Positions 6,264 to 13,498 of a stretch of DNA of 18,640 bases are shown in pieces (within the stretch, counting starts at the first letter, position 1; each line of letters starts with the position of its first letter). Origin of the DNA: Gudongella sp034006985 (GTDB lineage Bacteria > Bacillota > Clostridia > Tissierellales > Tissierellaceae); NCBI GenBank assembly GCA_034006985.1, contig JAVERT010000034.1:1-18640 (forward strand), read 5' to 3'. The position numbers were made by a program, and so were the translations under genes. The notes below the pieces were generated by a model, which saw only the letters and a program-made list of their open reading frames with translations, was not told the origin of the DNA and ran no database searches.

Positions 6264-8947
6264 GCTATCGCCTTTATCGTGAAAATGTCCCCTATTGCCG
6301 GTGCCGTGTAGAATGTGACCTGGATGGTCGATGACGTGCAGACCACGGTCGTGGAGATGATCTCTCCATCCTCGTAGAGCGTCACCACCGGGATGCCGCT
6401 CAAACCATGGTTGAGAGTGAAGACTCTGGTCGTGCCGTCCCCCGTTATGGTCCCTGTGAAGAGCGCCAGGTCAGAGGACGACGGGGTGAAGGGTTCCCAT
6501 CCTGTCGCCGTGCGCCTGATGGATTGACCCATGCCGACCTCCTCCGTGAGCATCAGCACCTTGTTCGCCGCGTTCCCGGTGGGGATGCGCGAGACATTGA
6601 GGGTCCCGCTCCCGATCTTAGACGCGGGGAGGGATGGTATATCGGTGGCGTCCAATGCCTCGCCGAGGGTCACCAGGCCCTTGGCGTCCACGGTGATCCT
6701 AGTGAATGTGCCCGCTACGATGCCTGCGTTGGCCTCCACGGCCCCGATGTCCGCGGGAGTGAGGACCACATCGGAAGAGAGCGCATGGCCGTTCACGGTA
6801 CGCTCCGGGGGCACCGCCCCGATGTCCGCAGGCGTGAGAACCACATCCGCCGACAGGGGCTTCTCGTTGACCGTCCTCTCCGGGGGCACCGCACCCACGT
6901 CCGCAGGCGTGAGGGCAATGTCCGAAGACAGCGCCTTGTTATTGACCTTGCGAGTGGTGGGCACCGCACCCACGTCCGAAGCTCCGAGGGAGATGTCCGC
7001 CGACAGAGGCTTCTCGTTGACCTTCCTGGTCGTAGGTACCGCGCCCACGTCCGAGTAGGACAGTGTGACGACGCCCGTCTGCCCGTTCACCGATATGACG
7101 GCCCCGGGGCCCACGATCTGGATCCATGCGGTGAGGTCGGAGTACAGTCCGTTGAGGAACCACACACCGTCGTTGTCGATGTCGGGGTCTGCCGTGACCT
7201 TGGCGATGTCCCCCTTCTGCGCGTTCGTGAGCGTCACGAGCTCCGCCTTGGTCGGTACGGATCCGGCGTACTCGCCTATCGCGAGAGGAGGGATGACCGA
7301 ATCGGGGAGTTTCCCATTGACATTGAGTACGGGAACCTGTCCGGAGGATGTTCCGACGTCCCTCTCTGCGACCGTTCCGAGGGTGGGCTTGTGCAGGATC
7401 TGCGCGTCACCGTCCGCAGCGGTCCAGTCCGCGTTGACGTTGACCTCCGCCCCTTCCTCGACTGTCGAGAGCTTGGTCTTCTCCGCCGTCGAGAAGTCCT
7501 CGGTCGACAGTCCCTTCCCTGCGATCTTGTCCACCTTCCCGTCGAGGGCGGTCTGCTGCGGACCGCTGACGGGCTTGATCGCGTCGCTAGTATTGTCAAC
7601 GTTCTCCAGGTCGATGTTGGTCTTGGTCTGCGCTTTCTGCGCCGAGGTGAGGGCCTGTGCCACCGTGGACAGCACATCGAGGTCGTCCCCGGTGATCTCC
7701 ACGTCCCCGGTCTGCCCGTTGAAGCTGTTCACCACGTTCTCGGGTCCGAGACCGGGGCGATATATCACGCACGTGAACCCGTCCTCGGCGGGCGGGGTGT
7801 AGAATGTGACCTTGGTGCGGTTCTTGGAGATGCGCTCGAAGACCGCATCCACGGTCTCCCTGTCATCCAGGTTGGAGTAGATGACATGTGCCGTCAGAAA
7901 GGTATTGAATCCGTGATTGCACACGAACTCGGTGGAGCTTCCGTCTCCGAGGAGGAACACACGGTACGCCCCGGGATCGTCACCTCCGCCGCCCCCGCTC
8001 CCGCGGACGAGCGTCCACCATGCGGTCAGCGGTTCATCGGGAATATTGCCCCTGTTGCTGTCATTCTGCGAAATGTAGAGGTCCCCGTTGTACGTCACCG
8101 TCGAGTCCTGGGCGTAGGTGATGAGCGAGCTCCACACGGGCGTTCCGCGGTTATTGTGCACGACATCGGCATCGAGGGCCCTGGTGTCCAGGTCGTCCCT
8201 CACGAGCTTCTCCGTCGGGAGGTTGTCGTCGCTCGGAACTGCGCTCCATGCATCGACGACGCGGGGGCCCGTGGCATCCACATCGCCGACCGCATCTGTC
8301 ATCAACAGGCGATCGGATTGGGAGAGACGGCTCTTCAGGAACGTGTCATCCACGGCCTTGACGCTCGGGACGTTCTCATCGCCGGGATCTGCCGGCCATG
8401 ACGTCATCACATCGGACCATGCGACGAAGTCGTCGTCGACGTTGATCGTCACGGTGGACCCGTCCAAACGGGTGAACACCATCTCTCCGCCGTCCTCGGT
8501 GACGTCCACTATCGCCCTCTCGATCAAGAGGCCGTAAGCGGTCTCGATGGAGCCCATGGCGTTGATCGCGGGGGAGACGTTGAGGGAGACGAGGTTCTTC
8601 GAGGCGATGATCTCCTGCTGTCCGTCTCCCGCATCCCTGGAAAGGACGAGCTGGAGGGGGAGTTTGAGGTCCGCCTTGCATGCTTTGAGGATGTTTACGT
8701 TGAGGGTGCACTTCCCGGCTGCATCGAGCATGAGGAAAGGGTAGACCATCCGGCCCTGCGCCGACCTGACCTTCACGCGGAAGTCCAGCCTCGCGGTGTA
8801 TCCCTCCGGGATCCCGTTGACGGTGATGTCCGCGGATAAGTTGTCTATAGTCGTCCCTGCGTACTCGTCCGAGGTGTCGAGCATCCGTGTCGTCGGATCG
8901 TACACTAAGACCAGGCTAAGCATGCGCATTAGATTGGAACGTTGCAT
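6260..8947 (-). CDS. Tail fibre / baseplate-type structural protein
   Basis: The product is up to 895 residues. The N-terminal 140 residues look like a baseplate-attachment domain of the BppU type (weak, by pattern). A beta domain (GDGSSTEFVCNHGFN ... VTFYTPPAEDGFTCVIY) recurs at the C-terminus (GDGTTRVFTLNHGLS ... VTFYTAPAIGDIFTI), an internal duplication. Between them are classic fibre segments: SFNGQTGDVEITGDDL, GQVPVLNVNGKLPDSVIPPLA and four 25-residue repeats of the type DVGAVPTTRKVNEKPLSADI. It probably forms a trimeric shaft linking the particle to the diversified fibre encoded next, with which it overlaps by ATGA. The ATG at 8947 is the outermost start. However, the promoter-like motif ends only four bases upstream, so ATG 8929 or 8923 (MLSLVLVYD) may be the true, possibly leaderless, start. 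Confidence 0.92.
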   Translation of the reverse strand: MQRSNLMRMLSLVLVYDPTTRMLDTSDEYAGTTIDNLSADITVNGIPEGYTARLDFRVKVRSAQGRMVYPFLMLDAAGKCTLNVNILKACKADLKLPLQLVLSRDAGDGQQEIIASKNLVSLNVSPAINAMGSIETAYGLLIERAIVDVTEDGGEMVFTRLDGSTVTINVDDDFVAWSDVMTSWPADPGDENVPSVKAVDDTFLKSRLSQSDRLLMTDAVGDVDATGPRVVDAWSAVPSDDNLPTEKLVRDDLDTRALDADVVHNNRGTPVWSSLITYAQDSTVTYNGDLYISQNDSNRGNIPDEPLTAWWTLVRGSGGGGGDDPGAYRVFLLGDGSSTEFVCNHGFNTFLTAHVIYSNLDDRETVDAVFERISKNRTKVTFYTPPAEDGFTCVIYRPGLGPENVVNSFNGQTGDVEITGDDLDVLSTVAQALTSAQKAQTKTNIDLENVDNTSDAIKPVSGPQQTALDGKVDKIAGKGLSTEDFSTAEKTKLSTVEEGAEVNVNADWTAADGDAQILHKPTLGTVAERDVGTSSGQVPVLNVNGKLPDSVIPPLAIGEYAGSVPTKAELVTLTNAQKGDIAKVTADPDIDNDGVWFLNGLYSDLTAWIQIVGPGAVISVNGQTGVVTLSYSDVGAVPTTRKVNEKPLSADISLGASDVGAVPTTRKVNNKALSSDIALTPADVGAVPPERTVNEKPLSADVVLTPADIGAVPPERTVNGHALSSDVVLTPADIGAVEANAGIVAGTFTRITVDAKGLVTLGEALDATDIPSLPASKIGSGTLNVSRIPTGNAANKVLMLTEEVGMGQSIRRTATGWEPFTPSSSDLALFTGTITGDGTTRVFTLNHGLSGIPVVTLYEDGEIISTTVVCTSSTIQVTFYTAPAIGDIFTIKAIA
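6752..7051 (-). repeat. Four tandem 75-bp repeats in the fibre gene
   Basis: Four direct repeats of 75 bases encode 25-residue units beginning DVGAVP or DIGAVP and containing VNxxxLSxDxxL. A fifth, partial copy starts at 6751 (DIGAVEA). Units 1-2 carry TTRKVN and units 3-4 PERTVN, suggesting stepwise duplication in pairs. Such units are typical of fibre shafts and can vary in copy number. Confidence 0.85.
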
Positions 8948-8951
8948 TACG

Positions 8952-8966
8952 TATAATCAGGATAAA
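8952..8966 (-). promoter_or_regulatory. Promoter-like motif TTTATCCTGATTATA
   Basis: The minus strand reads TTTATCCTGATTATA between the small virion protein gene and the fibre gene. It is the second member of a four-copy motif. If TTTAT is the TATA element, transcription would begin near 8940-8935, inside the annotated first codons, which supports a downstream start for the fibre protein. Confidence 0.5.
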
Positions 8967-8972
8967 AATGGC

Positions 8973-9000
8973 GGGAGGAGTGGGAGGATGCCCTCCTCCC
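8973..9000 (-). terminator. Hairpin with T-run after the head gene cluster
   Basis: Eleven bases after the stop of the small virion gene, the minus strand reads GGGAGGAGGGCATCCTCCC and then CTCCTCCC. Two exclusive stems are possible: GGGAGGA/TCCTCCC (8982-9000, 7 bp, five-base loop) and GGGAGGAG/CTCCTCCC (8973-9000, 8 bp, 12-base loop). A run of five T follows at about 8965-8969. Archaeal termination depends mainly on T-runs, so it could end the head transcript or only attenuate it; the T-run is also part of the next promoter-like motif. Confidence 0.5.
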
Positions 9001-9010
9001 GGGGGTGTTC

Positions 9011-9406
9011 TTATTCTGTAGGTGCGTGCCTGCACCCGTTCAGGACAACGACCGCAGAGATGACATTACCTGTAGATGCGGTTCCGCCTTTCGTTGCGAC
9101 GACCTTGATGTATTTTTTGTATCCTTTGTATCCTATGATCCCGGTCTGCGCTGCATCGTTGGTCGCGGCGACACTGATGGGCGTTCCATAGATGTCGCTG
9201 GATGCGACATCTGTGTAGTTCGAGTCATCATCGGATTCCACTAGCTTGAAAGTGAAGGTCGTATCGACATAGGCTCCGACCGTGATGATGACCGATGCTT
9301 CGAGAGCACCGGACACATCGACTGCGTTTCCTGTTGTGTTGGTCGTCTTCACGGCAGGTGCGATACTGATCGCGACCTTTGACTGGCTTGCTATCTCATA
9401 TTTCAT
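9011..9406 (-). CDS. Small beta-rich virion protein (possible decoration protein)
   Basis: This 131-residue protein starts at ATG 9406 behind a near-perfect AAGGAGGT ribosome-binding site, 12 bases after the capsid gene. It is rich in V, T, A and S with regular beta-strand patterning (ASVIITVGAYVDTTFTFKLVESDD, around residues 37-60, then GYKKYIKVVATKGGT), has no signal peptide or membrane helix, and ends in TAA. Position directly behind the major capsid gene and strong translation signals suggest an abundant structural protein such as a capsid decoration protein. A tail-tube or connector role cannot be excluded. I do not recognise a named family. Confidence 0.85.
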   Translation of the reverse strand: MKYEIASQSKVAISIAPAVKTTNTTGNAVDVSGALEASVIITVGAYVDTTFTFKLVESDDDSNYTDVASSDIYGTPISVAATNDAAQTGIIGYKGYKKYIKVVATKGGTASTGNVISAVVVLNGCRHAPTE

Positions 9407-9418
9407 ACCTCAACCTCC

Positions 9419-10546
9419 TTAAGACGACTTCATAGTCACCTTGGCAATCCTGTTGCCGTCGACGACCATCCCTCCGACCCGCTTCGTGAACTCGAACAAG
9501 ATCTGTCCGGAGTACCGGTACGGGTTGCGGAGGATGTTGATGTCCTTCCTGTCGGCTATCCTATACGCAGAGAAGTCCCCATAGGCCACGGGGGACGCGC
9601 TCGCCGCTATGTCGGGCATGGCCCAGGATTTGACGACGGGTATACCGTCGAACGTCGGGGGCATGCCTGCTGCGAGAGAAGGCTGCCAGAGATACTGCCC
9701 CTGTGTGTCCTTGAGCTTCCTGAGCTTGAGCGCGGTCTTGAAGTTCATCAGATAGGTGGCGTTCTTCTCCACGCTGGACTTGGCCACCTCTCCGTATCCT
9801 CTGATGTCTATGACCTCGTCCGCCGTGATTGCCGTTGCCGATGCCGTCGCGTTCCCGGTCTGGACCTTGTCGCACACGAGGATACCTTCGGGGCACTTGA
9901 ATCCCGAACCGTTAATGAATTCGTCTTCCTCGACCTTCGCGAACTTCTTGGAGATCCTGGTCATAATGTCCTGCTCTACGTTGAAGACGGCATCGTCTAT
10001 GAGGTTCTGCGATATTTTAACGGAGGCGTACATGTCGTTGATCTCGAGGTTGTTCAGCCCATACTTGAGGTCAGTCTGTGACGGCCTCGTCTCCAGCTCG
10101 CCGATGAAGTAGGCATCCTCGCCTTCATCCTCGATGGGGATCTGCGTAGACCCCGATCCCACGGTCATCTGCGACGCGAGCGTCCTGATGACGTTGTCGT
10201 CCTGCGCGAGGCGGAGGATCTCCGAAGCGACCTCTCCCACCACGAGGTAGCCTCCGACCGGGCCGTCGTTGGTGGCCATGGTCTTGACTCCCTTCCTCGC
10301 GAAGGAACTGAATCCTTTCCCTTCGTCCGTGTCTCTCCATCCGAGCTTTCCGCCGGCCCCGGAGAGGATGCTCTTCTCCTGGAGGTCGGATATTGCCTCA
10401 AGGGCCTTCTTGAGCTCTGCCTGATTAGCGTCCATCTCCTTCTTGACCTCGCCGTATGCCCCGACGTTGCCCCTGAGCTCGTCGGCGATGGCCTTCTGCT
10501 CACGGAGGAGGGTGACGATCTCCTTGTACTCATCTGCTGCTGTCAT
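9419..10546 (-). CDS. Major capsid protein, HK97 fold
   Basis: This 375-residue protein is the main shell subunit of the icosahedral head. Residues 1-60 are a charged coiled coil (EYKEIVTLLREQKAIADELRG is its opening stretch), corresponding to the scaffolding delta domain that the prohead protease removes. From about residue 90 the HK97-type core follows: GPVGGYLVVGEVASEILRLA, then VIRTLASQMTVGSGSTQIP, an E-loop region around YFIGELETRPSQTDL, and helix ISQNLIDDAVFNVEQ. A C-terminal strand KRVGGMVVDGNRIAKVTM closes the protein. Length and domain order are normal. The ATG at 10546 has GGAGATGA upstream and overlaps the protease stop by ATGA, so scaffold, protease and shell are co-produced. Stop TAA. 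Confidence 0.95.
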   Translation of the reverse strand: MTAADEYKEIVTLLREQKAIADELRGNVGAYGEVKKEMDANQAELKKALEAISDLQEKSILSGAGGKLGWRDTDEGKGFSSFARKGVKTMATNDGPVGGYLVVGEVASEILRLAQDDNVIRTLASQMTVGSGSTQIPIEDEGEDAYFIGELETRPSQTDLKYGLNNLEINDMYASVKISQNLIDDAVFNVEQDIMTRISKKFAKVEEDEFINGSGFKCPEGILVCDKVQTGNATASATAITADEVIDIRGYGEVAKSSVEKNATYLMNFKTALKLRKLKDTQGQYLWQPSLAAGMPPTFDGIPVVKSWAMPDIAASASPVAYGDFSAYRIADRKDINILRNPYRYSGQILFEFTKRVGGMVVDGNRIAKVTMKSS

Positions 10547-11322
10547 GCGTTCATCTCCTTCTTGAGCTCCTGGAGTGCCGATAGGTTGTCCCGGAGCAGT
10601 CTCTTGACCTCTGGGGTCATAACATGTTTGCCGTCCTCGGGATCCTCATCCTCGTCTTCGGGCCCATCGCCCTCCGCTTTGGTCTTGGGCTTGCATCCCT
10701 TGTCCGGGGTCTCGTCATCTGCACCTTCAGGCTCGTCCTCGACCTCATCCTCATCCTCGAAGGCCTTGTCGAGGAGTGCAAGGATCTCGTCCCTGTCCTC
10801 CTTGGTGAACTTCTTGAGTGAGAGTGATCTCGACAACCGGGACCTGACGGTGCCCTGAGTGGTCCCTTTCATAGTCTTCGCCTGCGCTTCTGCCATCGGG
10901 TTGGCCGGGAATGCCGTGAGGCTCCCCTCCCACAGATCGACCTCGATCAGGTGGCGGATGCCGTCCTGGTCATAGGTCGCCCTCTTGGTCGAGTAACCGA
11001 TGGACAATCCCTTCACATCCCCCTCCTTAAGGAGGGAGAAGATCTCCTTCGCACGTTGCACTCCGAAGTTGAGCTTCCCCTTGATGAGGAGGTTCGATTC
11101 GGTGCTGACAACGTGGAAAGACCCCACGATCTCGTTGTCGTTGTGGTTCCAACACAGCGGGAACTTGGTGCCCTTCTCGGCGATGGACGCGTCGAAACAG
11201 CCCGGCTCGCAGATATCTCCGACCCGGTCGACGTTTCCGTAGGTGGAAAGAACTCCCTCGAAAGAGCCGAGACCGTCGTCCGCTTTCACTTCTGTGATAG
11301 TGAAATTCTTCCGTGCGACCAT
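10543..11322 (-). CDS. Prohead (capsid maturation) protease, HK97 family
   Basis: This 259-residue serine protease cleaves the capsid scaffold during head maturation. Visible features are the N-terminal beta core (GSFEGVLSTYGNVDRVGD), the catalytic histidine in LCWNHND (H60), the catalytic serine in KGLSIGY (S107) and the following acidic segment VDLWEGSLTAFPANPMAEA. Residues 160-259 are a highly charged, acidic tail with EDEDEVEDEPEG, probably a built-in scaffold extension that binds the procapsid interior. It is followed by the capsid gene with an ATGA overlap. It is the first gene after a 51-base gap holding a promoter-like motif 27 bases upstream, so it may head a capsid transcript. Confidence 0.94.
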   Translation of the reverse strand: MVARKNFTITEVKADDGLGSFEGVLSTYGNVDRVGDICEPGCFDASIAEKGTKFPLCWNHNDNEIVGSFHVVSTESNLLIKGKLNFGVQRAKEIFSLLKEGDVKGLSIGYSTKRATYDQDGIRHLIEVDLWEGSLTAFPANPMAEAQAKTMKGTTQGTVRSRLSRSLSLKKFTKEDRDEILALLDKAFEDEDEVEDEPEGADDETPDKGCKPKTKAEGDGPEDEDEDPEDGKHVMTPEVKRLLRDNLSALQELKKEMNA

Positions 11323-11349
11323 GTGTGATGATTAGTGTCGCTCAATGTC

Positions 11350-11364
11350 TATTATCAGCATAAA
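11350..11364 (-). promoter_or_regulatory. Promoter-like motif TTTATGCTGATAATA
   Basis: The minus strand reads TTTATGCTGATAATA in the gap before the prohead protease, 27 bases before its ATG. A second TGATTATCCG lies just upstream, overlapping the stop of the minor head gene near 11367-11376, so this gap holds two TGAT-type half sites. Confidence 0.5.
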
Positions 11365-11373
11365 CACGGATAA

Positions 11374-12216
11374 TCAGACATGCACGGTGAAGTAGCACCT
11401 GCAGTTGATGAACTCCGCAGCAGGTGCCCCGTGGGTGCTGTCCCCTGGACATTCCATCTGAACGTATCCGTACTTCCCGGTCCACGTCCACTTGTCGTCA
11501 AATGGTACCTGCCTCCCGTTGAGGTGCATGTGCGTTTCGCGTGTCAGTGAATCGGTCGTCGCCTGCCATTCCTTCACGGTGTCCTTCGGAGGATCCATGC
11601 TCTCGATCGTGACTAGCTCGGTGCGGTTGCTGGCGCAGGCTGTCTCCGTCCTGGCGATCGCGTTCGCCCTGTAGGTCTTGATGTTGTTGTTGAAGATGTC
11701 CGTGATGTCGTCCCGGAACTGTACCATGCTCTCTGACGACATGTACGCCTTCTGGATCTGCTCCATGGTCGTGGAGTTGATCCCGGCGATGTTCCGGGCG
11801 CAGTTGTCCTCAATCCATTGTTGCACGAGGACCTGATAGTATAGCAGGCTCTCGTCGCTCTTGTGCTCCAGCGATTGCCACGCGCTCTTGACCTTGGCCG
11901 TGGTCTCCACCATGGGATAGATGTCGTCGGCCATGCGTGTGTACATAGATGTGTAGATGCGCTCGAACATCGGGTTGACCGAGAGCACTGCATCGGAGAG
12001 GTCGTAGAAGGTGGGGTCGTCATCGAGGGCTATCAGATTCTTCAGCTGGCGGTTGAATGCCGTGCGGAGGTTGTAGCGCATGGTCCTCTCGTGCTTGCTC
12101 CGGATGAGCTCGATCTGGCGGTGCAGGAGCCTCTGCTTGTACGGGGAGAGGTTCCCGACCGCCTTGATCTCCGGCGAGAACTCGTACGCCTTCATCGAGG
12201 GCTTATAGGACGCCAT
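11374..12216 (-). CDS. Minor head protein, SPP1 gp7 / Mu F-like
   Basis: This 280-residue protein belongs by pattern to the phage head morphogenesis family that sits with the portal and helps DNA ejection or head assembly. The N-terminal half is helical and charged. The family signature is in the C-terminal part: RANAIARTETACASNR, then KEWQATTDSLTRETHMHLNG (helix with paired histidines), WTGKYGYVQMECPGD, and the terminal NCRC motif at 271-274. The order portal, gp7, protease, capsid is the classic arrangement. Its ATG lies inside the portal gene (14-base overlap in another frame), implying coupled translation. Stop TGA. Confidence 0.92.
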   Translation of the reverse strand: MASYKPSMKAYEFSPEIKAVGNLSPYKQRLLHRQIELIRSKHERTMRYNLRTAFNRQLKNLIALDDDPTFYDLSDAVLSVNPMFERIYTSMYTRMADDIYPMVETTAKVKSAWQSLEHKSDESLLYYQVLVQQWIEDNCARNIAGINSTTMEQIQKAYMSSESMVQFRDDITDIFNNNIKTYRANAIARTETACASNRTELVTIESMDPPKDTVKEWQATTDSLTRETHMHLNGRQVPFDDKWTWTGKYGYVQMECPGDSTHGAPAAEFINCRCYFTVHV

Positions 12217-13450
12217 CTGCGTCCCCGTCCTGCGGTGCCGATACGTCCTCTATCTCGTCGATGGGCATCACTCCCATATTGACCAGCAGGCTGTCGGCCA
12301 TGGAGCTTACGTGGGGCTCGTAGCCCAGCTTCTCGCGTTTCTCGTTGATGGTCAGGAATGAGCTCTGCTCCAGTGCGGTGTAGACCTCTGTCTGGTCTCC
12401 CATGAGGTCGTTGACCTGCTCTATGTCGTATGTCATCCTGGAGACGTCCGGGTAGAACGGCAGGAGGTATGCCGACAGAGCGCCGTAGATCAGCTTGAGC
12501 AGAGGGATGACGGTCGTCTGTACGGTCTGGCGGTAGGATTCGGACATGTTCGCGTAGGTCTTGTTCTGGCTGTCCCCCAGGACCTCCGGCGCGATGCCGT
12601 ATGCGATGGATACTTCTCTTGCGGATATGGCTGTGCCTTGGACATAGTCCATCTCCACGGAGGTCATCCCCAGGCTGGTGGCCTTCTTCCCGTCGTCGAG
12701 GATCATCCCTTTGCCCGCGTTGGTCGTCCCGCCGTAATAGCTCTGGAGTTGTTTGGTCATCCCCTCGAACTGCGCGTCTGTAAGAGCTCTGGGGACCTCG
12801 ATGATGACCGACCCCTTGGCCCCGTTCTTGGTCATGGCGATATTCCAATCCCGAATCGCGTTCTGCATCTCCACCGATTTCTTGGCCGAGACGATGGGGG
12901 AGCATCCCCTGACGCTGGCAGGGTCGGGATTGTGCAGCTTTATGTGGATGAGGTCCTGCGGTTCGAGCGTCATGATCCCGGCGGTACCGCGCGAGACCCG
13001 CCAGCACTTGATGGGGTCGAGAGGGTCGCCGGTCTCCTCCGCCATGACACTCTGCGGTGATATGACGAAGAGCTTCCTCACGCCGGAGGCGGTCTTCAGG
13101 GGGAAGACGAAAGCTTCGCCGTAGATGCCGAGGTTCGTGCCGATCTCTATCATGAACTCGTTCCTGTCCATGCTGGGGTTTGGGCGGTCTAGAAGCTTCA
13201 TGAGAGGATGATCATCCCTGACGATCTGCTGACCGTCCGTTCCGAAGATGAGCGTGTCCGGACGTGCCGTGAATGCACCGTACAAATCGCTAGCTCTTCT
13301 GACGTAAGGGTTGTTCAGATATCCGGCCTTGGCCTGTCCATGGGGCGATGTGAGCGCCTCCCCGTCGGCAAAGAGCCCCGAGAGGACCATGGCAGACACG
13401 CCGCTCTCACGAGAGTTCGATTTATGGAAAAGTCTGCTCATGATGCCCAT
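12203..13450 (-). CDS. Portal protein, HK97 family
   Basis: This 415-residue protein would form the dodecameric ring through which DNA enters and leaves the head. Family features: VRRASDLYGAFTARPDTLIFG near the N-terminus, HPLMKLLDRPNPSMDRNEFM, a beta wing with GEAFVFPLKTASGVRKLFVI, the DLIHIKL strand, SPIVSAKKSVEMQNAIRDWN (stem helix) and the C-terminal YGIAPEVLGDSQNKTYANM. Length is normal. ATG 13450 is preceded by GTGATA; an internal ATG at 13441 (MSRLF) is an alternative. It follows terminase across a 42-base gap that contains the promoter-like motif. Stop TAA. Confidence 0.95.
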   Translation of the reverse strand: MGIMSRLFHKSNSRESGVSAMVLSGLFADGEALTSPHGQAKAGYLNNPYVRRASDLYGAFTARPDTLIFGTDGQQIVRDDHPLMKLLDRPNPSMDRNEFMIEIGTNLGIYGEAFVFPLKTASGVRKLFVISPQSVMAEETGDPLDPIKCWRVSRGTAGIMTLEPQDLIHIKLHNPDPASVRGCSPIVSAKKSVEMQNAIRDWNIAMTKNGAKGSVIIEVPRALTDAQFEGMTKQLQSYYGGTTNAGKGMILDDGKKATSLGMTSVEMDYVQGTAISAREVSIAYGIAPEVLGDSQNKTYANMSESYRQTVQTTVIPLLKLIYGALSAYLLPFYPDVSRMTYDIEQVNDLMGDQTEVYTALEQSSFLTINEKREKLGYEPHVSSMADSLLVNMGVMPIDEIEDVSAPQDGDADGVL

Positions 13451-13483
13451 GCTATCACGATTAGATGCGTGTGGGGGATAAAG

Positions 13484-13498
13484 TGTAATCAGTCAAAA
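13484..13498 (-). promoter_or_regulatory. Promoter-like motif TTTTGACTGATTACA
   Basis: The minus strand reads TTTTGACTGATTACA, overlapping the terminase stop and lying 33 bases before the portal ATG. It shares TGATTACA with the copy at 1386-1400. The first half deviates from TTTAT, so this is the weakest of the four. Confidence 0.4.

Noticed and set aside
6752..7051. 75-bp tandem repeats considered as a CRISPR or satellite array
   Set aside because: The repeats are in frame, without unique spacers, and encode a known fibre-shaft pattern.
6407..8401. Plus-strand open frame of 664 codons opposite the first fibre gene
   Set aside because: It is Arg/Gly/Asp-rich with no domain pattern and lies fully antisense to a convincing structural gene in GC-rich, repetitive DNA; a frame artefact.
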